Notes under the pieces: generated by a model | The model's input: the letters and a program-made list of their open reading frames with translations, nothing else | Database searches by the model: none | What the model was told of the DNA's origin: nothing | Part shown: one piece after another, positions 8,951 to 16,655 of the stretch | Position numbering within the stretch: position 1 is the stretch's first letter | Layout of the letters: each line of letters starts with the position of its first letter | Assembly: GCF_027587195.1 (NCBI RefSeq) | Contig: NZ_JAPDDP010000053.1 | Coordinates: forward strand, 1-51,415 | DNA from: Solirubrobacter phytolaccae | Lineage (GTDB): Bacteria; Actinomycetota; Thermoleophilia; Solirubrobacterales; Solirubrobacteraceae | Length of the DNA stretch: 51,415 bases | Direction of reading: 5' to 3' | Program-made: the position numbers and the translations under genes

Positions 8951-10450
8951 TCATCTGGGCAGGCGGGCGGACCGCGCGCGACCCTTGCGGGCCTGGAAGA
9001 GCTTGGCTTTGACGACGTAGCGCCGGCCGGCGCGGACGGTGATCGTGCGGCGGCTTCCCTTGTCGTACACGCGCACGGAGCCACGCTTGACCTGGGTCGT
9101 GGTGCTGCCGCAGCGGTCGATCGTGCGCCACTGCGCGTTGCGGCCGACGCCGTAGCTGCCGCCGCCGGACACGCGCACGAGGCCCGTGACCGTGGCCGTG
9201 AGGCTGCGCACGACGCCCTTCGCCGGCGGGAGGCGGCGGCAGCCGACGTCGGCCGCGGGTGGTGTGACCAGCACCAGCTGGGTCGTGATGGCGCGTGCCC
9301 GGAGCGAGGCGCGGCGCAAGCGCGCCTGGCGGATCTGGAAGATCGCGGCCGACAGGCGCGACTGGCTGAGCCGGTGTAGGCGGTCGGTCGCCGCCCGGCC
9401 GTCCGCGGCGGTCTCGAGGGCGAGCGTGCCGCGGCGCGCGTCGACGATCGTCCCGATTGGCAGCGCCGCCACGCCCTTCAGCGGCACGAACCCGGAGAGC
9501 GGGCCGGCCTGCCGCAGGCCCGGCAGCTTGACGTAGACCGTGCCGGAGACGAGCCGCGCGAGGGCGCGCTCGCCGGCGATCGGCGGCACGTTGCCGAGCG
9601 GCAGGGTCTCCTGCGCGTCGGGGATCTGGTCGCCGTCGAGGTCGGGGAGCGCGCTCGGCAGGATCCCGGCGTCGACGACCGGCTTGCCCCCGGGGGTCGA
9701 CGGGTCCGACGCCGGCTCGCTGACCGTCCACAGATACTCGGCGGGCGACGCGTCGATCGCCCCGTAGAGGTCGACCGCCGCCACGCGGAAGCGGTGCGGC
9801 CCTGGGGCGAGGCCGGTGTAGATGACCGGGGGCGTGCAGGGCGAGAACGCGGCGCCGTCGAGGGCACAGCGCCACTCCCTGACGTCGGGGCGGTTGGCGG
9901 CGAACGAGAACCGCGCCTCCGTCGCGTCGCTCCGGAGCCCGGGAACGAGCAGGTTCGTGTCCGGCTGCGGACGTGTGGACAGCGCGAGATCGTCGACCCC
10001 CACGTTCGCGCCCTCCGCGCGCACGTCGACGTAGGCGATCGACGCGGCACCGTCCGGCGTCGCGAGGCTCACCGGCTTCCAGCTCGACGGATCGCTCACC
10101 GTCACGGCCCCCAGCGGCAGGCCCGCCGCCGAGTAGGCCTTCGCGACGAGCTGGCTCGCGGGCAGCACGAGCGCTCGCACCATGACCTGGACCGACGCCT
10201 GCGCGGACGGGAACGACAGCCGCAGCGTCGGCCGGCAGGGCGCGAACAGGAACGTCGGCGCGCTGACGGGGACGCTGTCGTCGAACACCGGCTGCCCCGG
10301 ACAGCCCGGCCCGTGGTCAGCGAGCGTCGCGCTGTACACCCCGGGCGGATCGCCGGCGTCGAACCGCACGACCGTGGGCGCCGGGGACTGCGCGGAGGCC
10401 GGCGCGGCGACCACAAGCGCGACCACCAACAGGGCCAGGGTCCACCTCAT
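8951..10450 (-). CDS. secreted multi-domain beta protein with a FecR-like C-terminal region
   Basis: The 499-residue protein starts at the ATG at 10450 with a clear signal peptide ending at APASAQS. A jelly-roll-like domain of about 150 residues follows (TVVRFDAGDPPGVYSATL ... NVGVDDLALS), then a fibronectin/animal-type module (RFSFAANRPDVREWRCALDG ... GLAPGPHRFRVAAVD), a short calcium-binding-like DLDGDQIPDAQE stretch, and a C-terminal region with FecR-like strands (GTIVDARRGTLAL; RGSVRVYDKGSRRTITV). Actinobacteria have many such secreted proteins of unknown function. Its role is unknown; an extracellular binding protein is the most that can be said. It is transcribed alone. Confidence 0.75.
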   Translation of the reverse strand: MRWTLALLVVALVVAAPASAQSPAPTVVRFDAGDPPGVYSATLADHGPGCPGQPVFDDSVPVSAPTFLFAPCRPTLRLSFPSAQASVQVMVRALVLPASQLVAKAYSAAGLPLGAVTVSDPSSWKPVSLATPDGAASIAYVDVRAEGANVGVDDLALSTRPQPDTNLLVPGLRSDATEARFSFAANRPDVREWRCALDGAAFSPCTPPVIYTGLAPGPHRFRVAAVDLYGAIDASPAEYLWTVSEPASDPSTPGGKPVVDAGILPSALPDLDGDQIPDAQETLPLGNVPPIAGERALARLVSGTVYVKLPGLRQAGPLSGFVPLKGVAALPIGTIVDARRGTLALETAADGRAATDRLHRLSQSRLSAAIFQIRQARLRRASLRARAITTQLVLVTPPAADVGCRRLPPAKGVVRSLTATVTGLVRVSGGGSYGVGRNAQWRTIDRCGSTTTQVKRGSVRVYDKGSRRTITVRAGRRYVVKAKLFQARKGRARSARLPR

Positions 10451-10519
10451 GTTTGCTAGCTGAACACACAAGGCCATCCGAGCGCAAGCGATCCCGTGCG
10501 GCGGTCAGATCCTGAACGA

Positions 10520-11083
10520 TCAGCGCCTCCGGCGATCGAGCCCGTCGAGCAGCACATCGATGGCGCCCAGCAGCCGCCGGCGGTCGCTGCCCGCGGTGAT
10601 GTCCCGGTGGGCGTCGGGGCGCAGCGGCGCGAGCAGCACGTGCGCGAGCACGTCGGCGTCGAGCGGCGGGTCGAGCTCGGCGAGGAGCATCCGCACGTGC
10701 GCGTGCCAGGCGGTGTAGACGCCCCACGTGAAGCGCTCCCCCGCCGGCACCGAGCGCTCCGCCTCCGCGATCAGCTCGCCGTACTCGCGTATGTGGTCGC
10801 TGAGCGCCGCGAAGAACGCCGACAGGCGCTCCCGCGGCGGCGCGCCGGGCCCCAGTGGCGGCGCGCCACGCACGAACGCCTCCTGGAAGGCCGACTGGTC
10901 GGCGTTCAAGAGCGCGACCGCGAGGTTCGCCCGGTCGCCGAAGCGACGGTAGAGCGTGCCCTTGCCGACGTTCGCCGCGGCCGCGATCTCGTCCATCGTC
11001 ACGTGCTCGACGCCGCGCTCCGCGAACAGCCGGCCCGCGACCTGGAGGATCCTCTCGTGGTTTCTCGCTGCGTCGGCCCGCAC
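10520..11083 (-). CDS. TetR-family transcriptional regulator
   Basis: The 187-residue protein opens with a TetR-type DNA-binding domain: ILQVAGRLFAERGVEHVTMDEIAAAANVGKGTLYRRFGDR (helix-turn-helix about residues 28-48), followed by an all-helical ligand domain of normal size. The GTG at 11083 is the start. It sits 17 bp after the YceI-like gene on the same strand, so both are probably on one transcript. The perfect operator-like repeat at 11648-11664 upstream of the YceI gene is the likely binding site, which would make this an autoregulated pair. The ligand is unknown. Confidence 0.9.
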   Translation of the reverse strand: MRADAARNHERILQVAGRLFAERGVEHVTMDEIAAAANVGKGTLYRRFGDRANLAVALLNADQSAFQEAFVRGAPPLGPGAPPRERLSAFFAALSDHIREYGELIAEAERSVPAGERFTWGVYTAWHAHVRMLLAELDPPLDADVLAHVLLAPLRPDAHRDITAGSDRRRLLGAIDVLLDGLDRRRR

Positions 11084-11100
11084 GGGAGGGCCAGCCTAGA

Positions 11101-11628
11101 TCAGTCCTGCTTGACCAGCTGGAGCTGCACCTCGAGCGCGACGTTCCAGCCGACCGCGTCGGCGCCGTTGGGCAGCTTCTGCTGCCAGTCGATCCCGAAC
11201 TCGCGCCGGTCGATCTGCGCCTTCAGGTCGAAGGCGACGCGTTCACCGCCGCTCGGGTCCTGGCCCGTGGCGAGCTCACCGCGCGCCGTGACGGGACGCG
11301 TCTCCCCGTGCATGGTCAGCTCGCCGTCGAGCTCCAGGCCGCCGGCCTCGTCCACGCGCAGCGCGCTGGAGGTGAAGGTGACGCTCGGGTGGCTGGCGGC
11401 GTCGAAGAACTGCGACGACAGGAGCGTGGCCTTCAGGTGCGGCTCGCGGATCTGCAGCGAGTCGAGCTCGCCGCTCCCGCTCAGCACGCCGTCCTCGAGC
11501 CGGGCGTCGAACGCGCCGAACGCGCTGCGGAAGCCGGCGAGCCCGGCGGCCTTGATCGCGAAGCCCACGTTCGAGTGCACGGGGTCGCTCAGGTAGGCGC
11601 CTTCCAGATAAACGGACTGAAGTTCCAT
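11101..11628 (-). CDS. YceI-family lipocalin-like protein
   Basis: The 175-residue protein shows the YceI pattern: AYLSDPVHSNVGFAIKAAGLAGFRSAFGAFDARLE at the start, then SQFFDAASHPSVTFTSSAL, LTMHGETRPVTARGE and REFGIDWQQKLPNGADAVGW near the end. YceI proteins form an extended lipocalin-like barrel that binds long isoprenoid or other amphipathic molecules. This one has no signal peptide, as in most actinobacterial members, so it is probably cytoplasmic. No Shine-Dalgarno sequence precedes the ATG. It lies directly behind an operator-like repeat and in front of a TetR gene, so it is likely repressed by that TetR until a ligand appears. Confidence 0.92.
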   Translation of the reverse strand: MELQSVYLEGAYLSDPVHSNVGFAIKAAGLAGFRSAFGAFDARLEDGVLSGSGELDSLQIREPHLKATLLSSQFFDAASHPSVTFTSSALRVDEAGGLELDGELTMHGETRPVTARGELATGQDPSGGERVAFDLKAQIDRREFGIDWQQKLPNGADAVGWNVALEVQLQLVKQD

Positions 11629-11647
11629 TTGATGGAAGCTAGCAGAT

Positions 11648-11664
11648 ACGGACTATGAGTCCGT
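11648..11664. promoter_or_regulatory. operator-like inverted repeat upstream of the YceI/TetR pair
   Basis: ACGGACT-ATG-AGTCCGT is a perfect 7-bp inverted repeat with a 3-nt centre, ending 19 bp upstream of the YceI start codon. The length and symmetry suit a TetR dimer. The position overlaps where RNA polymerase would bind, which suggests repression by the TetR at 10520-11083. Confidence 0.65.
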
Positions 11665-11674
11665 TTACGTAGGC

Positions 11675-12370
11675 TCACAGGCTCACGATCAGGTCGCGGA
11701 CGGCGGCCGGCTGGGAGAGGAACGGGTGGTGGCCGGTGTCGAGCTCGACGACGCGGCCCGCGCGGCGCGCGAACTCGCGCTGGCGGTCCGCGGGCGTGCC
11801 GCGGTCCTCGGCGCACACGAGGTACGTCGTGTCGATGTGGTGCCAGGCCGCCGTCTCCACCGGCTGCTGGAGCACCGCGACGCTCTGCCGGGCGATCTTC
11901 TCGAGCGCCTCGCGCTGCAGCTCCGGGCCGCAGTCCTGCAGGAACGTCCCGACCAGGTCGTCGGCGCGGACGGTGAACGTGCCGCCCTCGGGATCCACCT
12001 CGAGGAACGGGGCCGGCGCCTCGCCGCCGAACGTGGACAGGCTCTCCCCGACCTCGGGCAGGTAGCTGGAGATGAGCAGCAGGTGGCGCACGCTGTCGAC
12101 GCCGGCCGCGGCCTCGGCGGCGATGATGCCGCCGTAGCTGTGGGCGACCACGACGGTCGGCTCGTCGCTCGCCATCAGCACCGCCCGGACCGCGGCGACG
12201 TCCGCGCTCAGCCCCGGTCCTTCCGCGCCGACCGGCTCGCCGGACTCGCCGCAGCTCGGCAGGAGCGGAGCCACGCTGGCCACATCCTGCTCGGCGAGCA
12301 GCTCCGCGGTCGGGTGCCACCACCACGACCCGTCCTTGACACACGCGCCATGCACGAAGACGACTCTCAT
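11675..12370 (-). CDS. alpha/beta hydrolase (EstC/hydroxynitrile-lyase-like)
   Basis: The 231-residue protein has the opening VVFVHGACVKDGSWWWHPTAELL, with HGA forming the oxyanion region, the nucleophile elbow AHSYGG (Ser78), the acid Asp in VCAEDRGT and the catalytic His in DTGHHPFLS. This set is typical of small soluble esterases of the hydroxynitrile-lyase-like branch often named alpha/beta fold hydrolase. No signal peptide is present. It is divergent from a TetR gene with only 47 bp between them, so it is probably that regulator's target. The substrate is unknown. Confidence 0.92.
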   Translation of the reverse strand: MRVVFVHGACVKDGSWWWHPTAELLAEQDVASVAPLLPSCGESGEPVGAEGPGLSADVAAVRAVLMASDEPTVVVAHSYGGIIAAEAAAGVDSVRHLLLISSYLPEVGESLSTFGGEAPAPFLEVDPEGGTFTVRADDLVGTFLQDCGPELQREALEKIARQSVAVLQQPVETAAWHHIDTTYLVCAEDRGTPADRQREFARRAGRVVELDTGHHPFLSQPAAVRDLIVSL

Positions 12371-12384
12371 GACAAGCGACGGTA

Positions 12385-12402
12385 GACGAACCGATCGTTA
12401 CG
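12385..12402. promoter_or_regulatory. imperfect palindrome in a hydrolase/TetR divergent intergenic region
   Basis: ACGAACCGATCGTTACGT matches its own reverse complement at 14 of 18 positions and fills the centre of the 47-bp space between the hydrolase start (12370) and the TetR start (12418). It is a reasonable operator for the TetR at 12418-12960, controlling both directions. Symmetry is weaker than in the other operators of this region. Confidence 0.45.
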
Positions 12403-12417
12403 TGAAAAAGTGGCGCC

Positions 12418-12960
12418 GTGGGGAGGCATCCGCAACCGGAGATCAAGCAGCGCCTCCTCGACGCCTGCACGGACTACGCGCTCGCGCACGGGCTGCCCGA
12501 CCGGCTCGGCCCGCTGGCGACCGCCACCGGCGCCTCGAGCCGGATGCTGATCTACCACTTCGACACGCGCGACAACCTGCTCCGCGAGATCCTCGGACAG
12601 GCACGGCAGCGCCAGCTCGACGCGTTCACGGACCTGCTGCGCGTGCGCGCCGACGAGCCGTACACGGCGACGTTGAGCCGGGCGTGGTCCGGGATGGCCG
12701 GCCCGCTCGGGCGCCCGTATCTGCGCATGTTCGGCCGCCTCCACGACACCGCCGGCGAGCCGCTGTGGCCCGGGTTCCGCAAGGGCGCGACCACCGACTG
12801 GCTCGCGCCGCTGGAGGAGGGTCTGCGCACGCTCGGCCGGCCGGAGCTGGCCACGGTCGTGCTCGCGGTCATCCGTGGCCTGCTGATGGACCTCGACGCG
12901 ACCGGCGACGCCGACCGCACCGACCGCGCGTTCGCCGACTTCCTCACCACGATCACCTGA
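12418..12960 (+). CDS. TetR-family transcriptional regulator
   Basis: The 180-residue protein starts at a GTG. Its N-terminus EIKQRLLDACTDYALAHGLPDRLGPLATATGASSRMLIYHFDTRDNLLREIL has the length and helix pattern of a TetR DNA-binding domain, with YHFDTRDNL matching the usual YYHFGSKEEL. The rest is a helical ligand domain (DGLRTLGRPELATVVLAVIRGLLMDL). It is divergent from the alpha/beta hydrolase and probably represses it. Its last 8 bp overlap the end of the convergent LysR gene. The effector is unknown. Confidence 0.85.
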   Translation: MGRHPQPEIKQRLLDACTDYALAHGLPDRLGPLATATGASSRMLIYHFDTRDNLLREILGQARQRQLDAFTDLLRVRADEPYTATLSRAWSGMAGPLGRPYLRMFGRLHDTAGEPLWPGFRKGATTDWLAPLEEGLRTLGRPELATVVLAVIRGLLMDLDATGDADRTDRAFADFLTTIT

Positions 12961-13789
12961 GCGCCGCGGCCGAACGCACGAGCGCGGCGACCGCCGGAAC
13001 GCGGCTGCCCGCCGGCCACGCGAGGACGGTCGTGATCTCCGGCGCGTCGACGACGGGCACCGCGACGTGCTCGGGCCACTGCCACGCGCGGCTGGAGGCG
13101 GGGATGACGAGCAACGTCCGCCCGAGCGCCACCAGCTGGGCGATCTCCGACTGGGTGCGCACCTCCGGCCCGGGCCCGTCCGGGTAGGAGCCGTCGAGCC
13201 GCGGCCAGCGCGCGATCGGCAAGTCCGCGACGGCGCCCGCTTCCGCCAACGTGAGCCGTTCGCGCGCCGCGAGCGGGTGCTGCGCCGGCACGATCGCGAC
13301 CTGGGGCTCCGTGAGCAGGTCCTCGGTGTCGAAGCCGGCCAGGTCGTCGACCGGCCGATGCATGACGGCCACGTCGGCGCGCCCGTCGCGCAGGAACCGC
13401 GCCTGCTCTCCGACTTCGCACAGCAGCACCTCGATCGGCGCCGTCGACGCGTCGAGCAGCCGCTGCAGCAGCGCGTGGGACGCCCCGGCCTTGGTCACGA
13501 GCACGAGCGGCCGCTCCGGGTCGGCCGCGCGCTGCGTCCGCCGCGCCGCGGCCGCGATCGCGTCGAGCGCCGGCCGGGCCTCACGCAGCAGCACGCGGCC
13601 GGCGTCGGTGAGCGCGACGCCGCGCCGGTCGCGCACGAAGAGCTGGACGCCGAGCCGCTGCTCGAGCTGGCGGATCGCGCGCGAGAGCGGCGGCTGCGCG
13701 ATCCCGAGCGCGGTGGCGGCGCGCCCGAAGTGGAGCGCCTCGGCGACCGCGACGAAGTACCGCAGCTCACGGGTCTCGAGGTCGTGCAC
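12953..13789 (-). CDS. LysR-family transcriptional regulator
   Basis: The 278-residue protein has the classic LysR winged helix: LRYFVAVAEALHFGRAATALGIAQPPLSRAIRQLEQRLGVQLFVRDRRGVALTDAG (residues about 8-65), a linker helix and a two-lobed substrate-binding domain (VLLCEVGEQARFLRDGRADVAVMHRP, ... VALGRTLLVIPASS). LysR proteins usually activate a divergent gene in response to a metabolite and repress themselves. Here the divergent gene is the SDR at 13872, and a perfect LysR-type palindrome lies between them. The ligand is unknown. The 3' end overlaps the convergent TetR gene by 8 bp. Confidence 0.93.
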   Translation of the reverse strand: MHDLETRELRYFVAVAEALHFGRAATALGIAQPPLSRAIRQLEQRLGVQLFVRDRRGVALTDAGRVLLREARPALDAIAAAARRTQRAADPERPLVLVTKAGASHALLQRLLDASTAPIEVLLCEVGEQARFLRDGRADVAVMHRPVDDLAGFDTEDLLTEPQVAIVPAQHPLAARERLTLAEAGAVADLPIARWPRLDGSYPDGPGPEVRTQSEIAQLVALGRTLLVIPASSRAWQWPEHVAVPVVDAPEITTVLAWPAGSRVPAVAALVRSAAALR

Positions 13790-13804
13790 GGACCGAGCCT
13801 AGCG

Positions 13805-13827
13805 CCTGATACCCACCGGGTATCAGG
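13805..13827. promoter_or_regulatory. LysR-type operator (perfect inverted repeat)
   Basis: CCTGATACCC and GGGTATCAGG form a perfect 10-bp inverted repeat around a 3-nt centre. The inner part reads ATAC-N7-GTAT, which matches the LysR-family recognition pattern. It lies 15 bp from the LysR start and 44 bp from the SDR start, the usual place for a site that represses the regulator and activates the divergent gene. Confidence 0.8.
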
Positions 13828-13871
13828 GCGTACCGAGATGGTCTTGGAAACCCGCGCCCGACCCGCCCAGC

Positions 13872-14588
13872 ATGACGTTCGTGAACGAGAAGAAGACCGC
13901 GCTGGTCACCGGCGCGAACAAGGGCATCGGCTTCGCCATCGCGCAGGGCCTCGGAGCGATCGGCTTCACGGTCGCGGTCGGCGCGCGCGACGACGCCCGC
14001 CGCGCGGCGGCCGTCGAGCGACTGCAGGCCGCGGGCGTCGACGCGTTCGGCGTCGCGCTCGACGTCACCGACGACGACAGCGTCAGCGCGGCTGCCGAGC
14101 AGTTGACCGGAGGCCTCGACGTGCTCGTCAACAACGCCGGGATCTCCGGCCGCTTCGACGACGGCGCGCAGGACCCGACGACGCTCGACCTCGACGTCCT
14201 CCGCACCGTGCTGGACACGAACGTGTTCGGCGTCGTCCGCGTGACGAACGCGATGCTCCCGCTGCTGCAGCGCGCGAACGCGCCGCGGATCGTCAACGTC
14301 TCCAGCAACATGGGCTCGCTGACGCTGCAGACCGGCCCGATCATGGCCGCCTATGCCCCGTCGAAGTCGATGCTCAACAGCCTCACGGCGCAGTACGCCC
14401 GCCGGCTCGCCGAGACCGCCGTGATCGTCAACGCCTGCTGCCCGGGCTACGTCGCGACCGACTTCACCGGCTTCAACGCCCCAAGGACCGCCGAGCAGGG
14501 CGCCGCGATCGCGATCCGGCTCGCCACGCTGCCGGACGACGGCCCGCGCGGCGGCTTCTTCGACGACGCGGGCGTCGTCCCCTGGTGA
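13872..14588 (+). CDS. short-chain dehydrogenase/reductase
   Basis: The 238-residue protein has the classical SDR features: coenzyme motif TGANKGIG (residues 14-21), an Asp in VALDVTDDDSV, the NNAG motif (LVNNAGISG), the catalytic Ser in IVNVSSNMGS and the YxxxK pair in YAPSKS, then PGYVATDF. The DDARR stretch after strand 2 of the Rossmann fold would be compatible with NADPH use. SDRs of this branch (carbonyl-reductase-like) reduce aldehydes and quinones. The gene is divergent from a LysR regulator and is its likely target, so it may act on the same small molecule the regulator senses. Confidence 0.92.
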   Translation: MTFVNEKKTALVTGANKGIGFAIAQGLGAIGFTVAVGARDDARRAAAVERLQAAGVDAFGVALDVTDDDSVSAAAEQLTGGLDVLVNNAGISGRFDDGAQDPTTLDLDVLRTVLDTNVFGVVRVTNAMLPLLQRANAPRIVNVSSNMGSLTLQTGPIMAAYAPSKSMLNSLTAQYARRLAETAVIVNACCPGYVATDFTGFNAPRTAEQGAAIAIRLATLPDDGPRGGFFDDAGVVPW

Positions 14589-14607
14589 TCGCGGGTATGA
14601 GCGGCCC

Positions 14608-15393
14608 ATGACCCGCCGCCTCCTGCTCGCCGCCGCCGTGGCGCTCCTCGTGGTCGCGGCCCCCGCGGCGGGCCAGACGCCGACCCCCACCGCCCCGGCC
14701 GGCGCGTTCGTCGACCTGCACGACGTCGCGCCGACCATCGTCGTCGAGATGCGCTACCGGACGACGCACAACTTCCTCGGTCGCCGCGTGCCCGGCTACC
14801 GCGAGAACACCTGCATCCTCACCCGCCAGGCCGCTGAGGCGCTCGCGCGGGTGCAGGAGCGGGTCAGCAAGTCCCGCCTGACGCTGAAGGTCTACGACTG
14901 CTACCGCCCGCAGCGCTCCGTCGACGCGTTCGTCGCCTGGGCCAAGGACCTCGACGACACGCGCATGAAGGCCGAGTTCTACCCGCGCGTGCGCAAGAAC
15001 CGGCTCTTCAAGGACGGCTACATCGCCGCGCAGTCCGGCCACAGCCGCGGCAGCACCGTCGACCTGACCCTCGTCCGCACGCCGCCGCGCAAGCAGGAGC
15101 AGTACACCCGCGGCGAGCGGCTGCGCGACTGCACCGCCAAGGCCGGCGTCCGGTTCGGCGACAACTCGCTGGACATGGGCACGGGCTACGACTGCTTCGA
15201 TCCGCTCTCGCACACCTACAACGCGCGCGTCGGGGACGAGCAGCACCAGAACCGACTCCTGCTCCGCGAGCCGATGTACGACGCCGGCTTCAAGGGCCTC
15301 AAGGAGGAGTGGTGGCACTTCACGCTGCGTGACGAGCCGTTCCCGGAGACGTTCTTCGACTTCCCCGTGGAGCGGGCCGCGCTCAGCCGCTGA
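14608..15393 (+). CDS. secreted D-alanyl-D-alanine dipeptidase (VanX/DdpX family)
   Basis: The 261-residue protein has a signal peptide (cleavage after PAAGQ, about residue 23) and the M15 metallopeptidase set: Arg100 in CYRPQ, the zinc motif SGHSRGSTVD (His145, Asp152), and EWWHF with the base Glu234 and third ligand His237. The family cleaves D-Ala-D-Ala, in VanX to lower the vancomycin target, in DdpX for nutrient recovery. A signal peptide and the absence of vanH/vanA-like genes nearby argue for cell-wall recycling rather than glycopeptide resistance. It starts 19 bp after the SDR gene and may be co-transcribed. Its end overlaps the convergent gene by 11 bp. Confidence 0.9.
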   Translation: MTRRLLLAAAVALLVVAAPAAGQTPTPTAPAGAFVDLHDVAPTIVVEMRYRTTHNFLGRRVPGYRENTCILTRQAAEALARVQERVSKSRLTLKVYDCYRPQRSVDAFVAWAKDLDDTRMKAEFYPRVRKNRLFKDGYIAAQSGHSRGSTVDLTLVRTPPRKQEQYTRGERLRDCTAKAGVRFGDNSLDMGTGYDCFDPLSHTYNARVGDEQHQNRLLLREPMYDAGFKGLKEEWWHFTLRDEPFPETFFDFPVERAALSR

Positions 15394-15733
15394 CTTCGTC
15401 CAGGTGCTGCAGGAGGTCGTGCGCGGCGAGCTCGACCGCCTTGTGGCGCCACTCCGCGGCCCGGTACACGCAGGCGATCAGGCCGGAGCGGTGGATGCGC
15501 CGGAAGTCGCCGTAGACGAACGCGAAGCGGGCCTTGGTCTCGTCGTTCGCGCCTTCGGTGAGCCCGAGGTGCCAGGCCGCGTACTCGTCCCAGGAGTGGC
15601 GCTCGAGGTAGGCGTTCTGCGCCTCCGCGTTGGGCTGGACGTCGCCCCACTCGGAATCCAGCACGTACTGGCGGGCGTCGATCAGCTCGCGTGCTCGCGC
15701 CACGCCCGCCTCATTCAAGGCATAGGACGCCAC
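15383..15733 (-). CDS. conserved hypothetical protein (actinobacterial, about 116 residues)
   Basis: The protein has no membrane segment and is rich in Trp, His and Arg: DARQYVLDSEWGDVQP, HSWDEYAAWHLGLTEGA, KARFAFVYGDFRRIHRSGLI and EWRHKAVELAAHDLLQ. I recognise this pattern as a widespread, strongly conserved actinobacterial protein, but no function is known to me. The several invariant-looking Trp/His residues suggest a binding site. It lies 3 bp after the small membrane protein gene at 15737-16051 and is probably co-transcribed with it. Confidence 0.82.
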   Translation of the reverse strand: MASYALNEAGVARARELIDARQYVLDSEWGDVQPNAEAQNAYLERHSWDEYAAWHLGLTEGANDETKARFAFVYGDFRRIHRSGLIACVYRAAEWRHKAVELAAHDLLQHLDEVSG

Positions 15734-15736
15734 GGC

Positions 15737-16051
15737 TCAGGCCGCCTTGCAGCCCCGCAGCTCGAGGCCCGAGCTCGGGTGGTGGACCGTGCACGTGTAG
15801 GTCTTGCCGAGCTCGAACTTGCCCTCGCGCGCCTGGTAGGTGAGCCCGCTCTTCGCGACCACCCAGCGCGTGGTGAGGGTCTCCGGGCGCTGCTCCTGCT
15901 CCGGCAGCGGGTGCGCGCCCGAGGAGTCGGTGTTGTACGTGTCGGTGACGGTGAGCGTCAGCGACTCGGGGCGCAGCAGCAGGAGGTACCCCGCCACGAG
16001 CAGAGCCGTCAGAACGGCGGCGACGGTGACGAGCTGCAGGCGGCGGGACAC
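15737..16051 (-). CDS. small secreted or membrane-anchored hypothetical protein
   Basis: The 104-residue protein has an uncleaved-looking N-terminal hydrophobic segment (residues 5-27) and an extracytoplasmic part with two Cys (TYTCTVHH ... ELRGCKAA) that could form a disulfide. I do not recognise a family. It is followed within 3 bp by the conserved hypothetical gene and starts 10 bp after the AhpD-like gene, so the three minus-strand genes may form one transcript. Confidence 0.65.
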   Translation of the reverse strand: MSRRLQLVTVAAVLTALLVAGYLLLLRPESLTLTVTDTYNTDSSGAHPLPEQEQRPETLTTRWVVAKSGLTYQAREGKFELGKTYTCTVHHPSSGLELRGCKAA

Positions 16052-16061
16052 CTCCTTGACG

Positions 16062-16568
16062 CTACACGAGTGCGCGGAAGGCGTCGTCGACCGGGGCGCC
16101 GGAGACGTCGGCCGCGAAGTTGGCGAGCGTCGTGTAGGCGATCTGGGTGAGCACCTCGAGCGTCTCCTCGGCGTCGAACGCCGCGGCGACGTGGCCGCGC
16201 TCGGCCAGGACGTCCTCGGTGAACGCGCGCAGGCGCTCCAGGCGCTCGTCTTCCAGCGACGCGCCGTCGCGCACCGCGGCGAGCAGACCCTCCGACGCTC
16301 CCGCCGCCGCGGCGAACCGCGAGTGGGCGGCGAGCGAGTACGCGCAGTCGTTGACCCGGCTCACGGTGAGGCCGACGACCTCGCGCTCCAACGCCGTGAG
16401 CCGGCTGCCGCGCAGCGCGCTCTGCATCCCCACGAAGCCATTGAGTGCGACCGGGGAGCCGGCGATGACCCCGGCGAGGTTCGGGATGAAGCCGACGTTG
16501 CGCTCCAGGGCGGCGAGCGCGTCGCGGGAGCCGGCGGGGGCGGACGTGGCGGTGTGGACGGTGAACAT
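16062..16568 (-). CDS. AhpD-like/carboxymuconolactone decarboxylase-fold protein
   Basis: The 168-residue protein shows the peroxidase-related AhpD fold: LERNVGFIPNLAGVIAGSPVALNGFVGMQSAL, LTALEREVVGLTVSRVNDCAYSLAAHSRFAAAAG, then the second helical pair LRAFTEDVLAERGHV ... LEVLTQIAYTTLANFAADVSG. The normal redox motif is CxxCxxxH; here it reads CAYSLAAH, so the second Cys is Ser. That would rule out ordinary disulfide cycling. It is divergent from an XRE regulator with an inverted repeat between them and is the likely target of that regulator. The ATG at 16568 is chosen because the fold starts there. Confidence 0.87.
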   Translation of the reverse strand: MFTVHTATSAPAGSRDALAALERNVGFIPNLAGVIAGSPVALNGFVGMQSALRGSRLTALEREVVGLTVSRVNDCAYSLAAHSRFAAAAGASEGLLAAVRDGASLEDERLERLRAFTEDVLAERGHVAAAFDAEETLEVLTQIAYTTLANFAADVSGAPVDDAFRALV

Positions 16569-16603
16569 GCCCGGCAGCGTCCGCCGCGCGCGGTCGCGGC
16601 TCA

Positions 16604-16620
16604 ATTCCCCGCGAGGGAAT
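16604..16620. promoter_or_regulatory. operator-like inverted repeat between the AhpD-like and XRE genes
   Basis: ATTCCC-CGCGA-GGGAAT is a perfect 6-bp inverted repeat with a 5-nt centre. It lies 35 bp from both start codons (16568 and 16656), so it is centred in the divergent intergenic space. It is the likely binding site of the XRE-family regulator. Confidence 0.6.
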
Positions 16621-16655
16621 CGAATCGCGCCCTCCGCCCGCGTACAGTCCGGGCC

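Noticed and set aside
14608-15393. VanX-like gene as evidence for a vancomycin-resistance cluster
   Set aside because: There is no ligase or dehydrogenase partner nearby, and a signal peptide is present; VanX of resistance clusters is cytoplasmic.
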